NCBI GenBank assembly: GCA_945609985.1 | Contig: CALYZQ010000003.1 | Span: 1 to 58,626 of the forward strand | Source: an uncultured Lachnospiraceae bacterium | GTDB lineage: Bacteria > Bacillota > Clostridia > Lachnospirales > Lachnospiraceae | Length of the DNA: 58,626 nucleotides | Reading direction: 5' to 3' | Part shown: in pieces, positions 26,430-34,589 of the stretch | Numbering within the stretch: position 1 is the stretch's first letter | How the letters are laid out: the number at the start of each line of letters is the position of its first letter | Made by a program: the position numbers and the translations under genes | The notes under the pieces: model-generated | Told to the model about the DNA's origin: nothing | Seen by the model: only the letters and a program-made list of their open reading frames with translations | Database searches by the model: none

Positions 26430-27176
26430 TTAGTAATTTACGATATTACCAAACTCAGCCTTTAAGGATGCGCCACCTACAAGACCGCCGTCGATATCAG
26501 GCTGTGCAAACAGCTCTGCTGCATTGCCTGCATTTACGGAACCGCCGTACTGGATGCGAACTGCCTCAGCGGTAGCCTCATCATACATCTCAGCGATGCA
26601 GTCACGGATGCCCTTACATACTTCCTGTGCCTGAGCGGTGGTTGCAGTCTTACCTGTACCAATTGCCCAGATAGGCTCGTATGCGATTACCATGCCCTTA
26701 ACCTGATCAGCGGTTACGCCAACAAGATCAGACTTAATCTGGAAACGGATCCAATCCATGGTAACACCCATCTCTCTCTGCTCAAGAGATTCACCACAGC
26801 AAAGAATAGGAACAAGACCAGCCTCTAAAGCCTTCTTTACCTTCTTATTTAACAGACAGTCATCCTCCTTGAAGTAATCACGTCTCTCGGAGTGACCGAT
26901 AATAACATATTTAACGCCTGCATCAACTAACATTGCTGCAGAAATTTCGCCGGTATATGCACCCTTCTCCTCGAAGTACATATTCTCAGCACCAACTGCT
27001 ACGTTGGTTCCCTTAACTGCCTCAACAACGGGAACAATGTCAATTGCAGGTACACAGTAAACCACATCAACGGTATCGGACTTAACTAAATCCTTTAACT
27101 GTGCACACAAAGCAACTGCCTCACTGGGAGTCATGTTCATCTTCCAATTGCCGGCAACAATTTTCTTTCTTGCCAT
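26430..27176 (-). CDS. tpiA: Triosephosphate isomerase
   Basis: TpiA interconverts dihydroxyacetone phosphate and glyceraldehyde 3-phosphate. The 248 residues include the substrate Lys in [12 protein letters not shown], the electrophilic His in [13 protein letters not shown], and the catalytic Glu with loop 6 in [14 protein letters not shown]. It is the last gene of a gap-pgk-tpiA group and is separated from pgk by a 197-base structured spacer. Confidence 0.98.
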   Translation of the reverse strand: MARKKIVAGNWKMNMTPSEAVALCAQLKDLVKSDTVDVVYCVPAIDIVPVVEAVKGTNVAVGAENMYFEEKGAYTGEISAAMLVDAGVKYVIIGHSERRDYFKEDDCLLNKKVKKALEAGLVPILCCGESLEQREMGVTMDWIRFQIKSDLVGVTADQVKGMVIAYEPIWAIGTGKTATTAQAQEVCKGIRDCIAEMYDEATAEAVRIQYGGSVNAGNAAELFAQPDIDGGLVGGASLKAEFGNIVNY

Positions 27177-27224
27177 CTTTTTATCCTCGCTTATTTATAT
27201 TTCGTGCAACCTTCTGCTCTATAC

Positions 27225-27256
27225 ACAAATTTGCTCAAGCACAAATTTGCTCAAGC
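27225..27256. repeat. Perfect 16-bp tandem duplication
   Basis: ACAAATTTGCTCAAGC occurs twice back to back (27225-27240 and 27241-27256) in the leader of tpiA, next to the outer arm of the structured element that follows. Confidence 0.9.
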
Positions 27257-27374
27257 AGACACGCCGAAAATGCTTCGCATTTCCGGCGGTGCGTTGCACC
27301 TTCATAAAAGTTTATGCATATGTGCACTCATGCAAGCATGGCGCACATACACCTAAACTTTCACTCAGTCTGCT
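27254..27374. repeat. Structured intergenic element (hairpin family, copy B)
   Basis: The outer arms AGCAGAC (27254-27260) and GTCTGCT (27368-27374) enclose three hairpins. The first is CGCCGaAAATG/CATTTcCGGCG around 27263-27288. The second is GGTGC/GCACC near 27288-27300. The third has AAAGTTTA/TAAACTTT (27307-27314, 27354-27361) outside GTGC/GCAC (27322-27325, 27343-27346). The apex TCATGCAAGCATG is shared with copy A. The right arm touches the pgk stop codon. Confidence 0.75.
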
Positions 27375-28603
27375 TATTCGCATCTATCATCTGCTGCAGC
27401 AACTCCAGGGAGCTCTTTGCCTTCCAAGAACTCAAGGGAAGCACCGCCACCGGTAGAAATGTGGCTCATCTTGTCGCCGAAACCAAGCTGGTTAACAGCT
27501 GCTGCGGAGTCACCACCACCGATAATGGTTGTTGCCTCGGTCTCTGCAAGAGCCTTAGCTACTGCGATGGTACCTGCTGCAAGGGTAGGATTCTCAAATA
27601 CGCCCATAGGTCCGTTCCAAACAACGGTCTTTGCGCTCTTAACTGCATCTGCAAACATTTCTGCAGTCTTAGGTCCGATATCACAGCCTTCTCTGTCTGC
27701 AGGCATAGCATTTACATCATAAACTGCTACTTCTACAGGAGCATCGATAGGATTAGGGAAATCTGCGATGGTTACAGAGTCAACGGGAAGAAGCAGCTTC
27801 TTGCCAAGCTTCTCTGCCTTCTCCATCATTTCCTTACAGTAATCAAGCTTCTCGTTGTCAACTAAGGACTTACCGATTTCATAGCCCTGAGCCTTTAAGA
27901 AGGTGTAAGCCATACCACCACCGATGATAAGGGTATCACACTTCTCAAGAAGGTTGGAAATAACATTTAACTTATCAGCAACCTTAGCACCACCAAGAAT
28001 TGCTACGAAAGGTCTTACAGGGTTCTCAACTGCATTGCCAAGGAAATCGATTTCCTTCTGCATTAAGTAACCAACTACATTGTCGCCGCCCTTTGCGGTG
28101 ATGAACTGGGTAACACCTGCTACGGAAGCATGTGCTCTGTGGGAAGAACCGAATGCGTCACAAACATAAATGTCTGCCAAATCAGCAAGCTCCTTGCTGA
28201 ACTCTTCGCCGTTCTTGGTCTCTTCCTTGCCACGGAAACGGGTATTCTGAAGAAGAACAACATCGCCTTCCTTCATAGCTTCTACAGCCTTGGTTGCCTC
28301 TTCGCCGGTTACGTTGTAATCTGCAACGAAAACAACTTCCTTGCCAAGCTTCTCGGAAAGTCTCTTTGCAACGGGTGCAAGAGATTCCTTCTCGTTGGGG
28401 CCTTCCTTAACCTTGCCCAGATGGGAGCAAAGAATTACCTTGCCGCCATCGTTTAATAATTTCTGGATGGTAGGAAGTGCTGCGTTAATACGGGTTTCAT
28501 CAGTGATTTCACCGTTCTTTAAGGGAACGTTGAAGTCACATCTTACAAGCACGCGCTTGCCTTTTGCATTAATGTCATCTACAGATTTCTTATTTAAGCC
28601 CAT
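27374..28603 (-). CDS. pgk: Phosphoglycerate kinase
   Basis: Pgk makes ATP from 1,3-bisphosphoglycerate in lower glycolysis. The 409 residues start [20 protein letters not shown], followed by [18 protein letters not shown], the family signature. [17 protein letters not shown] and [13 protein letters not shown] mark the two nucleotide- and substrate-binding lobes, and [15 protein letters not shown] is near the C-terminus. The protein ends [13 protein letters not shown]. An AAAAAAGGAG site precedes the start. Confidence 0.98.
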   Translation of the reverse strand: MGLNKKSVDDINAKGKRVLVRCDFNVPLKNGEITDETRINAALPTIQKLLNDGGKVILCSHLGKVKEGPNEKESLAPVAKRLSEKLGKEVVFVADYNVTGEEATKAVEAMKEGDVVLLQNTRFRGKEETKNGEEFSKELADLADIYVCDAFGSSHRAHASVAGVTQFITAKGGDNVVGYLMQKEIDFLGNAVENPVRPFVAILGGAKVADKLNVISNLLEKCDTLIIGGGMAYTFLKAQGYEIGKSLVDNEKLDYCKEMMEKAEKLGKKLLLPVDSVTIADFPNPIDAPVEVAVYDVNAMPADREGCDIGPKTAEMFADAVKSAKTVVWNGPMGVFENPTLAAGTIAVAKALAETEATTIIGGGDSAAAVNQLGFGDKMSHISTGGGASLEFLEGKELPGVAAADDRCE

Positions 28604-28633
28604 TTTATTTCTCCTTTTTTGTTATATTAAAAG

Positions 28634-28658
28634 GGGTCCGGTCCAAAAGACCGGACCC
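28634..28658 (-). terminator. Hairpin between gap and pgk
   Basis: GGGTCCGGTC (28634-28643) pairs perfectly with GACCGGACCC (28649-28658) around a five-base loop, 20 bases after gap. On the minus strand it is followed by CCTTTTAATA, a weak T-tract. This suggests partial termination or an RNA end that favours gap mRNA over pgk. Confidence 0.75.
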
Positions 28659-28677
28659 TTAAGGCCATTTGTTCTAA

Positions 28678-29691
28678 TTACTTCAACTCAGCCAAGTACT
28701 TGATAGTACGAACCATCTGAGAAGTATAGCTGTTCTCGTTGTCATACCAAGCAACAACCTGTACCTGAGTCTTGCCATCGCCCATAGGAGCAACCATGGT
28801 CTGGGTTGCATCAAAGATGGAACCGAAGGTGCTTCCGATGATATCAGAAGATACGATTTCATCAGTGTTATAACCGAAGGACTCGGTAGCTGCTGCCTTC
28901 ATAGCTGCATTGATGCCGTCCTTGGTAGCCTCACCGTCAACTACTGCTACAAGGATAGTAGTAGAACCGGTAGGGGTAGGAACACGCTGAGCGGAACCGA
29001 TAAGCTTGCCGTTCAACTCAGGAATTACAAGACCGATTGCCTTTGCAGCACCGGTAGAGTTGGGAACGATGTTCTGTGCACCTGCACGAGCACGTCTCTT
29101 GTCACCCTTTCTCTGAGGACCGTCAAGAATCATCTGGTCACCGGTATAAGCATGAACGGTGGTCATGATACCGCTAACGATAGGCATATAGTCATTCAAA
29201 GCCTTAGCCATGGGAGCTAAGCAGTTGGTTGTACAAGAAGCTGCGGAGATAACAGTATCTTCGGGCTTCAAGGTCTTGTGGTTAACATTGTATACGATGG
29301 TAGGAAGATCGTTACCTGCGGGAGCAGAGATAACAACTTTCTTAGCACCTGCAGTAATATGTGCAGAAGCCTTCTCCTTAGAGGTGTAGAAACCGGTACA
29401 CTCAAGTACAACGTCTACATCCAACTCGCCCCAAGGAAGCTCAGCTGCGTTTGCCTTAGCGTAGATGGTAATCTTCTTACCGTTAACGGTGATGGAATCC
29501 TCACCATACTCTACGGTATCAGCATACTTATACTTACCCTGTGCGGTATCATACTTCAACAGATGTGCAAGCATCTCAGGGCTTGTCAAATCGTTGATAG
29601 CTACTACCTCATATCCTTCTGCATCAAACATCTGTCTGAATGCAAGACGACCGATACGGCCGAAACCATTAATTGCTACTCTTACTGCCAT
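28678..29691 (-). CDS. gap: Glyceraldehyde-3-phosphate dehydrogenase, type I
   Basis: The enzyme oxidises and phosphorylates glyceraldehyde 3-phosphate with NAD. The 337 residues contain the Rossmann start [18 protein letters not shown], the catalytic Cys in [18 protein letters not shown], and [20 protein letters not shown] (phosphate-binding loop). [15 protein letters not shown] is near the end. The start has AGGAGGAAACTAAA upstream. It is first in gap-pgk-tpiA and has the only clear promoter of the set. Confidence 0.98.
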   Translation of the reverse strand: MAVRVAINGFGRIGRLAFRQMFDAEGYEVVAINDLTSPEMLAHLLKYDTAQGKYKYADTVEYGEDSITVNGKKITIYAKANAAELPWGELDVDVVLECTGFYTSKEKASAHITAGAKKVVISAPAGNDLPTIVYNVNHKTLKPEDTVISAASCTTNCLAPMAKALNDYMPIVSGIMTTVHAYTGDQMILDGPQRKGDKRRARAGAQNIVPNSTGAAKAIGLVIPELNGKLIGSAQRVPTPTGSTTILVAVVDGEATKDGINAAMKAAATESFGYNTDEIVSSDIIGSTFGSIFDATQTMVAPMGDGKTQVQVVAWYDNENSYTSQMVRTIKYLAELK

Positions 29692-29806
29692 TTTAGTTTC
29701 CTCCTAAAATATATTATTTATAGTTTGTGACTTTGCAGCCACAATTATTTTGACCTATCGAAATGGCGAATGCCTGTCTGATTGTCAAAATTTTGTCAGC
29801 ACTGTT

Positions 29807-29835
29807 ATTTTACCTAATTCTAGTAGATAATTCAA
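29807..29835 (-). promoter_or_regulatory. SigA promoter of the gap operon
   Basis: On the minus strand TTGAAT (29830-29835) and TAAAAT (29807-29812) are 17 bases apart. The leader to the gap start is about 110 bases and holds no clear regulatory fold. Confidence 0.7.
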
Positions 29836-29928
29836 GATGTAAATGAAAAATATTTTCCATTCCCATCAAATTTCTTAGATATTTTATAATTTCCGGGAGT
29901 TTCAGATGCATTTTTTGTTGTTTTCTGC

Positions 29929-29989
29929 TATACTAAGGAGCAGACAGGGACCTCATTATCACAAATGACCGGCACGGCACATGTCCCTG
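29929..29989 (+). promoter_or_regulatory. Extended -10 promoter and leader hairpin of the PHP gene
   Basis: TGCTATACT (TATACT at 29929-29934) is an extended -10 without a good -35. The leader carries CAGGGAC (29945-29951) pairing with GTCCCTG (29983-29989), closing a loop of about 31 bases just before the ribosome site. Confidence 0.55.
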
Positions 29990-30006
29990 CGCAGAAAGGA
30001 TTACTT

Positions 30007-30828
30007 ATGATTACAGCAGATTTTCACTTACACAGCTCCCATTCCGGCGATTCCGACACCGCCATGGAGGATATGATTCTTGCGGGTATAGAGAAGGGAC
30101 TTAATACCATGTGCTTTACGGAGCACAATGACTTTGATTTCCCTGACAGTGATGAGGACCCCGGTTCCATCTTTTTGCTGAATACGGACTCTTACCTCTA
30201 TGACCTCTTAAAATATAAGGAGAAATATGCGGACAAAATCAAGATTTTATTCGGAGTAGAACTGGGACTTCAGGCTGCACCCGAAACCTTCAGAAAAAAT
30301 GCAGTCTTTGCCCGCTCCTACGATTTTGATTTCATTATCGGCTCCTCCCATATCTGTAACGGCAAGGATCCCTACTATCCCGCTTTCTATGAGGGACGCA
30401 GTGAGGAAGAAGCTTATATGGAATATTTTACTTCCATAATTGATAATATCAAAAAATTCACTAATTTTGATGTGTACGGACATTTGGATTATGTGGTTAG
30501 ATACGGTCCCAACAAAGATAAAAACTACTCCTATGAGAAATACAAGGATGTTTTTGATAAGATTCTTACTTTGCTCATCGAAAACGGCAAGGGTATTGAG
30601 TTAAATACTGGTGGTCTGGAAAAGAGTACCAGGGACTTCAATCCCTGCATGGATGTCGTAAAACGCTACCGCGAATTGGGCGGCGAAATCATCACCATCG
30701 GAAGTGACGCTCACTATACTACTGATATTGCAAAGCATTTCTCCAAAGCAGAGGAGGTATTAAAGGAATGCGGCTTCAAATACTACTCTGTATTCGAAAA
30801 CCGCGTGGCTGAATTTAAAAGATTGTAA
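30007..30828 (+). CDS. PHP-domain phosphatase, histidinol-phosphatase (HisK/HisJ) family
   Basis: The 273 residues start ITADFHLHSSHSGDSDTAME, whose HxH opens the PHP metal site. FTEHNDFDFPD, IGSSHICNGKD, YGHLDYVVRYG and IGSDAHYTTDIAKHF supply the remaining His/Asp/Glu ligands in PHP order. Such proteins in Firmicutes dephosphorylate histidinol phosphate, but the lack of other his genes nearby leaves the substrate open. I start at ATG 30007 (GAAAGGA upstream) rather than at 29965, which would overlap the leader hairpin. Confidence 0.88.
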   Translation: MITADFHLHSSHSGDSDTAMEDMILAGIEKGLNTMCFTEHNDFDFPDSDEDPGSIFLLNTDSYLYDLLKYKEKYADKIKILFGVELGLQAAPETFRKNAVFARSYDFDFIIGSSHICNGKDPYYPAFYEGRSEEEAYMEYFTSIIDNIKKFTNFDVYGHLDYVVRYGPNKDKNYSYEKYKDVFDKILTLLIENGKGIELNTGGLEKSTRDFNPCMDVVKRYRELGGEIITIGSDAHYTTDIAKHFSKAEEVLKECGFKYYSVFENRVAEFKRL

Positions 30829-30834
30829 ATAAAG

Positions 30835-30866
30835 CAGGGCTGCCGCAATTGCGGTGGCCCTGTTTG
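30835..30866 (+). terminator. Terminator-like hairpin after the PHP gene
   Basis: CAGGGC (30835-30840) pairs with GCCCTG (30857-30862), and the inner CCGCAATTGCGG is self-complementary. Only three T follow. A second hairpin (TTTGCAGG/CCTGCAAA, about 30863-30916) and a third (AAGTCTG/CAGACTT, about 30916-30944) follow before the convergent gene. Confidence 0.65.
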
Positions 30867-30951
30867 CAGGTAAACGACAGGAGCCGTAAGGTGCACCATG
30901 ACGCTTGCCTGCAAAAAGTCTGCCGAACTTACATCCGACAGACTTACTTTT

Positions 30952-31635
30952 TTACATCATATTCTGTTCACACAGCACCACGATTTTCTTGGGCGTAGTC
31001 TGTGCAGGAATGCTTCTGGTCGTATTATCATAATACACCACCAAATTGTGGTTTGCAGGACTTCCCTGATAATACTGGTTGTTTGTGGTCCTCACGTCCA
31101 CCATTCCATCCAGATTCAGCTGCAAATTCTGCGCATCATTTACCAAAGCTGAATTGTAAAAGCTGACATCAATGCTCCTTCCGTTCTTTTCCTGTGCCAC
31201 AACCACAGCATTATATTGGGGTGGATAAATCAGCGGCACCGGTGCATCCGTCCGATACCAGAAGGTGCACATCATCCCTACAGAGAGAGTTTCATTGTCT
31301 GCCACATAAGCAGCCGGCGAGATAATGAAATTAACGGTATTGCCGTCCATATCCTCAACCGTTGTATAAATCATGCAGGGATTGGATCTGCGGTTTCCCA
31401 TCCTGGTGGGTACCATATCTACAATGGTTCCTGTTACGGAGGCAAATGTGCCTCCACGCATTGGATTCATTTCACCGGGATTGCCCATGCCGCCCATGAT
31501 ACGTCTCTCCCACATATCATTCATTTCTCCCATATCATTCCTTTCACCCATTCCGGGTCTTACTCCCATGCCGGGTATTCCCCATGCACGGTTTCCATTC
31601 ATACCATTCATTCCATTTTGAAAGCCGGACTCCAT
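30952..31635 (-). CDS. Unknown protein with Met/Gly-rich N-terminus
   Basis: I do not recognise a named family. The 227 residues divide into a low-complexity N-terminus (about 1-60) rich in Met, Gly, Asn and Glu, with repeated units such as GMNGMNGN and MGERNDMGEMNDM, and a structured rest. The second part (FASVTGTIVDMVPTRMGN, then MIYTTVEDMDGNTVNFIISP) looks like small beta-barrel or OB-type strands. No signal peptide or membrane helix is seen. AGGAGG precedes the ATG. It faces the PHP gene convergently and lies upstream of nothing obvious in its own direction. Confidence 0.8.
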   Translation of the reverse strand: MESGFQNGMNGMNGNRAWGIPGMGVRPGMGERNDMGEMNDMWERRIMGGMGNPGEMNPMRGGTFASVTGTIVDMVPTRMGNRRSNPCMIYTTVEDMDGNTVNFIISPAAYVADNETLSVGMMCTFWYRTDAPVPLIYPPQYNAVVVAQEKNGRSIDVSFYNSALVNDAQNLQLNLDGMVDVRTTNNQYYQGSPANHNLVVYYDNTTRSIPAQTTPKKIVVLCEQNMM

Positions 31636-31689
31636 AGAACCTCCTATAAACCTATATTATATTTCCATTCATGTTACTATATGCATGGA

Positions 31690-32763
31690 TTATATAATGG
31701 TTCCGCCTCCCAGCACGTACTCTCCGTCATAAAACACTACCGCCTGCCCGGGAGTAGATGCACGCACCGGCTTTTCAAAGGAACATTTCACACTGCCGTC
31801 CGCCTGCTTTTCAATCAGGCAATACTCTCCCTTATGATTATATCTGATTTTGGCAAACACTCTCTTTTTCTCCGTCAAATCCGGAACAGACATGAAATTT
31901 ACATCCCGACAAATCACTGTATCCGTTAAGACATCCTCATTCTCCCCGATAACCACCTCATTGGTTTCCGGGCGTATCTGCGTTACAAATACCCTTCTGC
32001 CCATGGGAAGGTCCAAACCTCTTCGCTGTCCGACGGTGTAGTGGATGATTCCCTTATGTTGTCCGATTACCGTACCGTCAGCCGTCACAAAATTTCCGGG
32101 TCCCGGCACACGCTCTTCTGCCGTTTTGTCTATAAATGCTCCATAATCATCATCCGGGATAAAGCAGATATCCTGACTGTCCGGTTTGTTCGCCACCGGA
32201 AGACCTGCTTTAAGCGCAAGATTCCTGATTTCCTCCTTGGGGTACTCTCCCACGGGCATCAGCGTATGGGCAAGCTGTTCCTGGGTCAGGTTGTACAATG
32301 CATAGGTCTGATCCTTTGCAGCCGTCACGGAATTGCGGATGGCAAATCGGCCATTTGCAAGTCTGTCTATGCGTGCATAATGCCCTGTGGCAATATAATC
32401 CGCGCCGATTTCCAGACTCCGTCTTAAAAGTGCCTCCCATTTTACATAACGGTTACAGGCAATACAGGGGTTAGGGGTTCTTCCCTGTAAATATTCCTCC
32501 ACAAAGTAGTCCATTACCCTGCACTTAAATTCGTCCTTAAAATTCATCACATAAAAAGGAATCTCCAGACACTCTGCCACTCTTCTGGCATCCTCCACCG
32601 CAGACAATCCACAGCAGCCGTCATTTTCAGCCGATCCTGTTGCATCCGTCTGCCATATCTGCATGGTGACACCAATCACATCATATCCCTGTTCCTTTAA
32701 TAACATGGCAGCCACGGAGGAATCTACCCCTCCCGACATGCCGACTACAACCTTTTGTTTCAT
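31690..32763 (-). CDS. mnmA: tRNA-specific 2-thiouridylase MnmA
   Basis: MnmA adds sulfur to U34 of Lys, Glu and Gln tRNAs, using sulfur from a cysteine desulfurase. The 357 residues start with the PP-loop VVGMSGGVDSSVAAMLLKEQ. The catalytic cysteines are in TPNPCIACNRYVKWE and in DSQDICFIPDDDYG. The C-terminal beta-barrel begins near residue 280. It is third in a nifS-nifU-mnmA operon, so the sulfur donor is encoded next door. Confidence 0.97.
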   Translation of the reverse strand: MKQKVVVGMSGGVDSSVAAMLLKEQGYDVIGVTMQIWQTDATGSAENDGCCGLSAVEDARRVAECLEIPFYVMNFKDEFKCRVMDYFVEEYLQGRTPNPCIACNRYVKWEALLRRSLEIGADYIATGHYARIDRLANGRFAIRNSVTAAKDQTYALYNLTQEQLAHTLMPVGEYPKEEIRNLALKAGLPVANKPDSQDICFIPDDDYGAFIDKTAEERVPGPGNFVTADGTVIGQHKGIIHYTVGQRRGLDLPMGRRVFVTQIRPETNEVVIGENEDVLTDTVICRDVNFMSVPDLTEKKRVFAKIRYNHKGEYCLIEKQADGSVKCSFEKPVRASTPGQAVVFYDGEYVLGGGTII

Positions 32764-32787
32764 TCCGCTTCTACCTTTTGCGCCTAA

Positions 32788-33228
32788 TCAATCGGCTTCC
32801 TCTTCTTCCTCATCCTCATGGATATCCTTCTTCGGTTCCTTCAGTCCTTCAATCACCAAATGATGCTTCTGGGCGTAGTCCCAAAGAGCTGCATGGATGG
32901 CTTCTTCGGCCAACAAAGAACAGTGTACCTTAGCAGGTGGCAGTCCGTCAAGTGCTTCCATAACCGCCTTGTTTGTCACCTGCATCGCCTCCTCCACTCT
33001 CTTTCCCTTTACCAGTTCTGTTGCCATGGAGCTGGTAGCCACTGCCGCACCGCATCCGAAGGTCTTAAACTTTACATCCTGAATAATACCGGCATCATCT
33101 ATATCAAGATACATCCTCATGATATCACCGCATTTTGCATTTCCTACGGTTCCAACACCTGCAGGATTTTCTATTTCACCCATATTGCGGGGATTCTGAA
33201 AATGGTCCATCACCTTTTCCGTATACAT
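32788..33228 (-). CDS. nifU: Iron-sulfur cluster scaffold protein NifU/IscU type
   Basis: The 146-residue protein is the scaffold on which 2Fe-2S or 4Fe-4S clusters are built. Its three conserved cysteines are in VGNAKCGDIMRMYL, KTFGCGAAVATSS and PAKVHCSLLAEEAI. The N-terminus YTEKVMDHFQNPRNMGEIE is typical. A very acidic tail (DEDEEEEEAD-like) ends the protein. The stop is TGA. It lies 21 bases after nifS and 24 bases before mnmA. Confidence 0.96.
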   Translation of the reverse strand: MYTEKVMDHFQNPRNMGEIENPAGVGTVGNAKCGDIMRMYLDIDDAGIIQDVKFKTFGCGAAVATSSMATELVKGKRVEEAMQVTNKAVMEALDGLPPAKVHCSLLAEEAIHAALWDYAQKHHLVIEGLKEPKKDIHEDEEEEEAD

Positions 33229-33249
33229 ATCTTCTATCCTTTCTTAAAG

Positions 33250-34428
33250 CTATTGTTTACCCTGTTTCTTTACAAAATCCTCATAGAGAGGAGACATTGC
33301 ACGCAGCTTGTCCACAATTTCCTTCACCTCTTCTACGACCACATCCATTTCCTCCATAGTGTTTTCTTCTGAAAGCGTAAGTCGTAGTGACCCATGGGCT
33401 TCCTCGTGCTTTAACCCGATAGCCAAAAGTACGTGAGAAGGATCAAGGGAACCGGAAGTACATGCGGAACCGCTGGAAGCGCAAATTCCCTTCATATCCA
33501 GCATGATAAGCAATGATTCCCCTTCAATAAAACGGAAAGAAATATTCACGTTGTTTGGCAAACGATTCTTCCTGTGTCCGTTTACAAAAGCATAAGGTAC
33601 CTCTTCTTCCAAATGTTTCATCAGATAATCCCTAAGCTTGAGCTCTTTCTGCGTCTTTTCCTCCATCATAAGCATGGCACGCTCCACCGCTTTGCCAAAG
33701 CCCACAATTGCCGGCACATTCTCCGTACCTGCGCGCTTACTTCTCTCCTGGGCACCGCCATGAATAAAGGAACGAAGCTTCAAACCGTTTCTCACATACA
33801 AAAACCCGATTCCCTTGGGGCCGTTCAACTTATGTGCGCTGGCACTGAGCAGGTCTATGTGAAGCTCCTCCACATCAATGGGAAGCTGACCGAAAGCCTG
33901 TACCGCATCGGTATGGAACAAAATCCCATGTTTCTTTGCAATGGCACCAATCTCAGCTATGGGCTCTATGGTACCAATCTCGTTATTTGCAAACATAATG
34001 CTTATTAAGATGGTATCCGGTCGGATTGCCGCCTTTAGGGCTTCCACACTGATAAGCCCTGTTTCATCCACATCCAAATATGTCACCTCAAAACCGTTTT
34101 TCTGCAAATATTCACAGGTGTGCAGAACGGCATGGTGCTCAATTTTGCTGGTAATAATATGTCTGCCTTTTCCTTCATAAGCCTCTGCCACCGCCTTAAG
34201 CGCCCAGTTGTCTGACTCGGAACCGCCTGCGGTAAAATAAATTTCTTCCATCTTGGCACCGATGCTCTCCGCAATTGTTCTTCTCGCAGCATTCACTGCC
34301 TTTTTGGAAGCACTCCCCAATGCATAAATACTGCTGGCATTGCCAAAATGCTCTGTAAAATAAGGAAGCATGGCTTCTACCACCTCCGGTGCCGTCTTTG
34401 TTGTCGCCGCATTATCCAGATATATCAT
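33250..34428 (-). CDS. nifS: Cysteine desulfurase NifS/IscS type
   Basis: The pyridoxal-phosphate enzyme removes sulfur from cysteine for Fe-S clusters and tRNA thiolation. The 392 residues start MIYLDNAATTKTAPEVVEAM. The PLP lysine is in SASAHKLNGPKGIGFLY, and the catalytic Cys is in the mobile loop SSGSACTSGSLDPSHV. It heads the nifS-nifU-mnmA operon and is divergent from the SpoVB-like gene. Confidence 0.97.
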   Translation of the reverse strand: MIYLDNAATTKTAPEVVEAMLPYFTEHFGNASSIYALGSASKKAVNAARRTIAESIGAKMEEIYFTAGGSESDNWALKAVAEAYEGKGRHIITSKIEHHAVLHTCEYLQKNGFEVTYLDVDETGLISVEALKAAIRPDTILISIMFANNEIGTIEPIAEIGAIAKKHGILFHTDAVQAFGQLPIDVEELHIDLLSASAHKLNGPKGIGFLYVRNGLKLRSFIHGGAQERSKRAGTENVPAIVGFGKAVERAMLMMEEKTQKELKLRDYLMKHLEEEVPYAFVNGHRKNRLPNNVNISFRFIEGESLLIMLDMKGICASSGSACTSGSLDPSHVLLAIGLKHEEAHGSLRLTLSEENTMEEMDVVVEEVKEIVDKLRAMSPLYEDFVKKQGKQ

Positions 34429-34511
34429 TTATACCTCCATTCACAATGCACTCTGTACATCGAAATAATGTCTATTTTAATCCATAGCAACTCACTAGGA
34501 ATTACACTTAC

Positions 34512-34540
34512 AATATAACACTGACAGTTTGTTCTGTCAA
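34512..34540 (-). promoter_or_regulatory. nifS promoter with overlapping inverted repeat
   Basis: On the minus strand TTGACA (34535-34540) and TATATT (34512-34517) are 17 bases apart. TGACAG (34522-34527) and CTGTCA (34534-34539) form a perfect 6-bp inverted repeat with a 6-base centre that covers the -35 and spacer, so it looks like an operator for the Fe-S operon. Confidence 0.65.
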
Positions 34541-34589
34541 CTCTCATTAAAGAATATACTTTTGAGAAAAGAATATCAGGTGAACCTTC

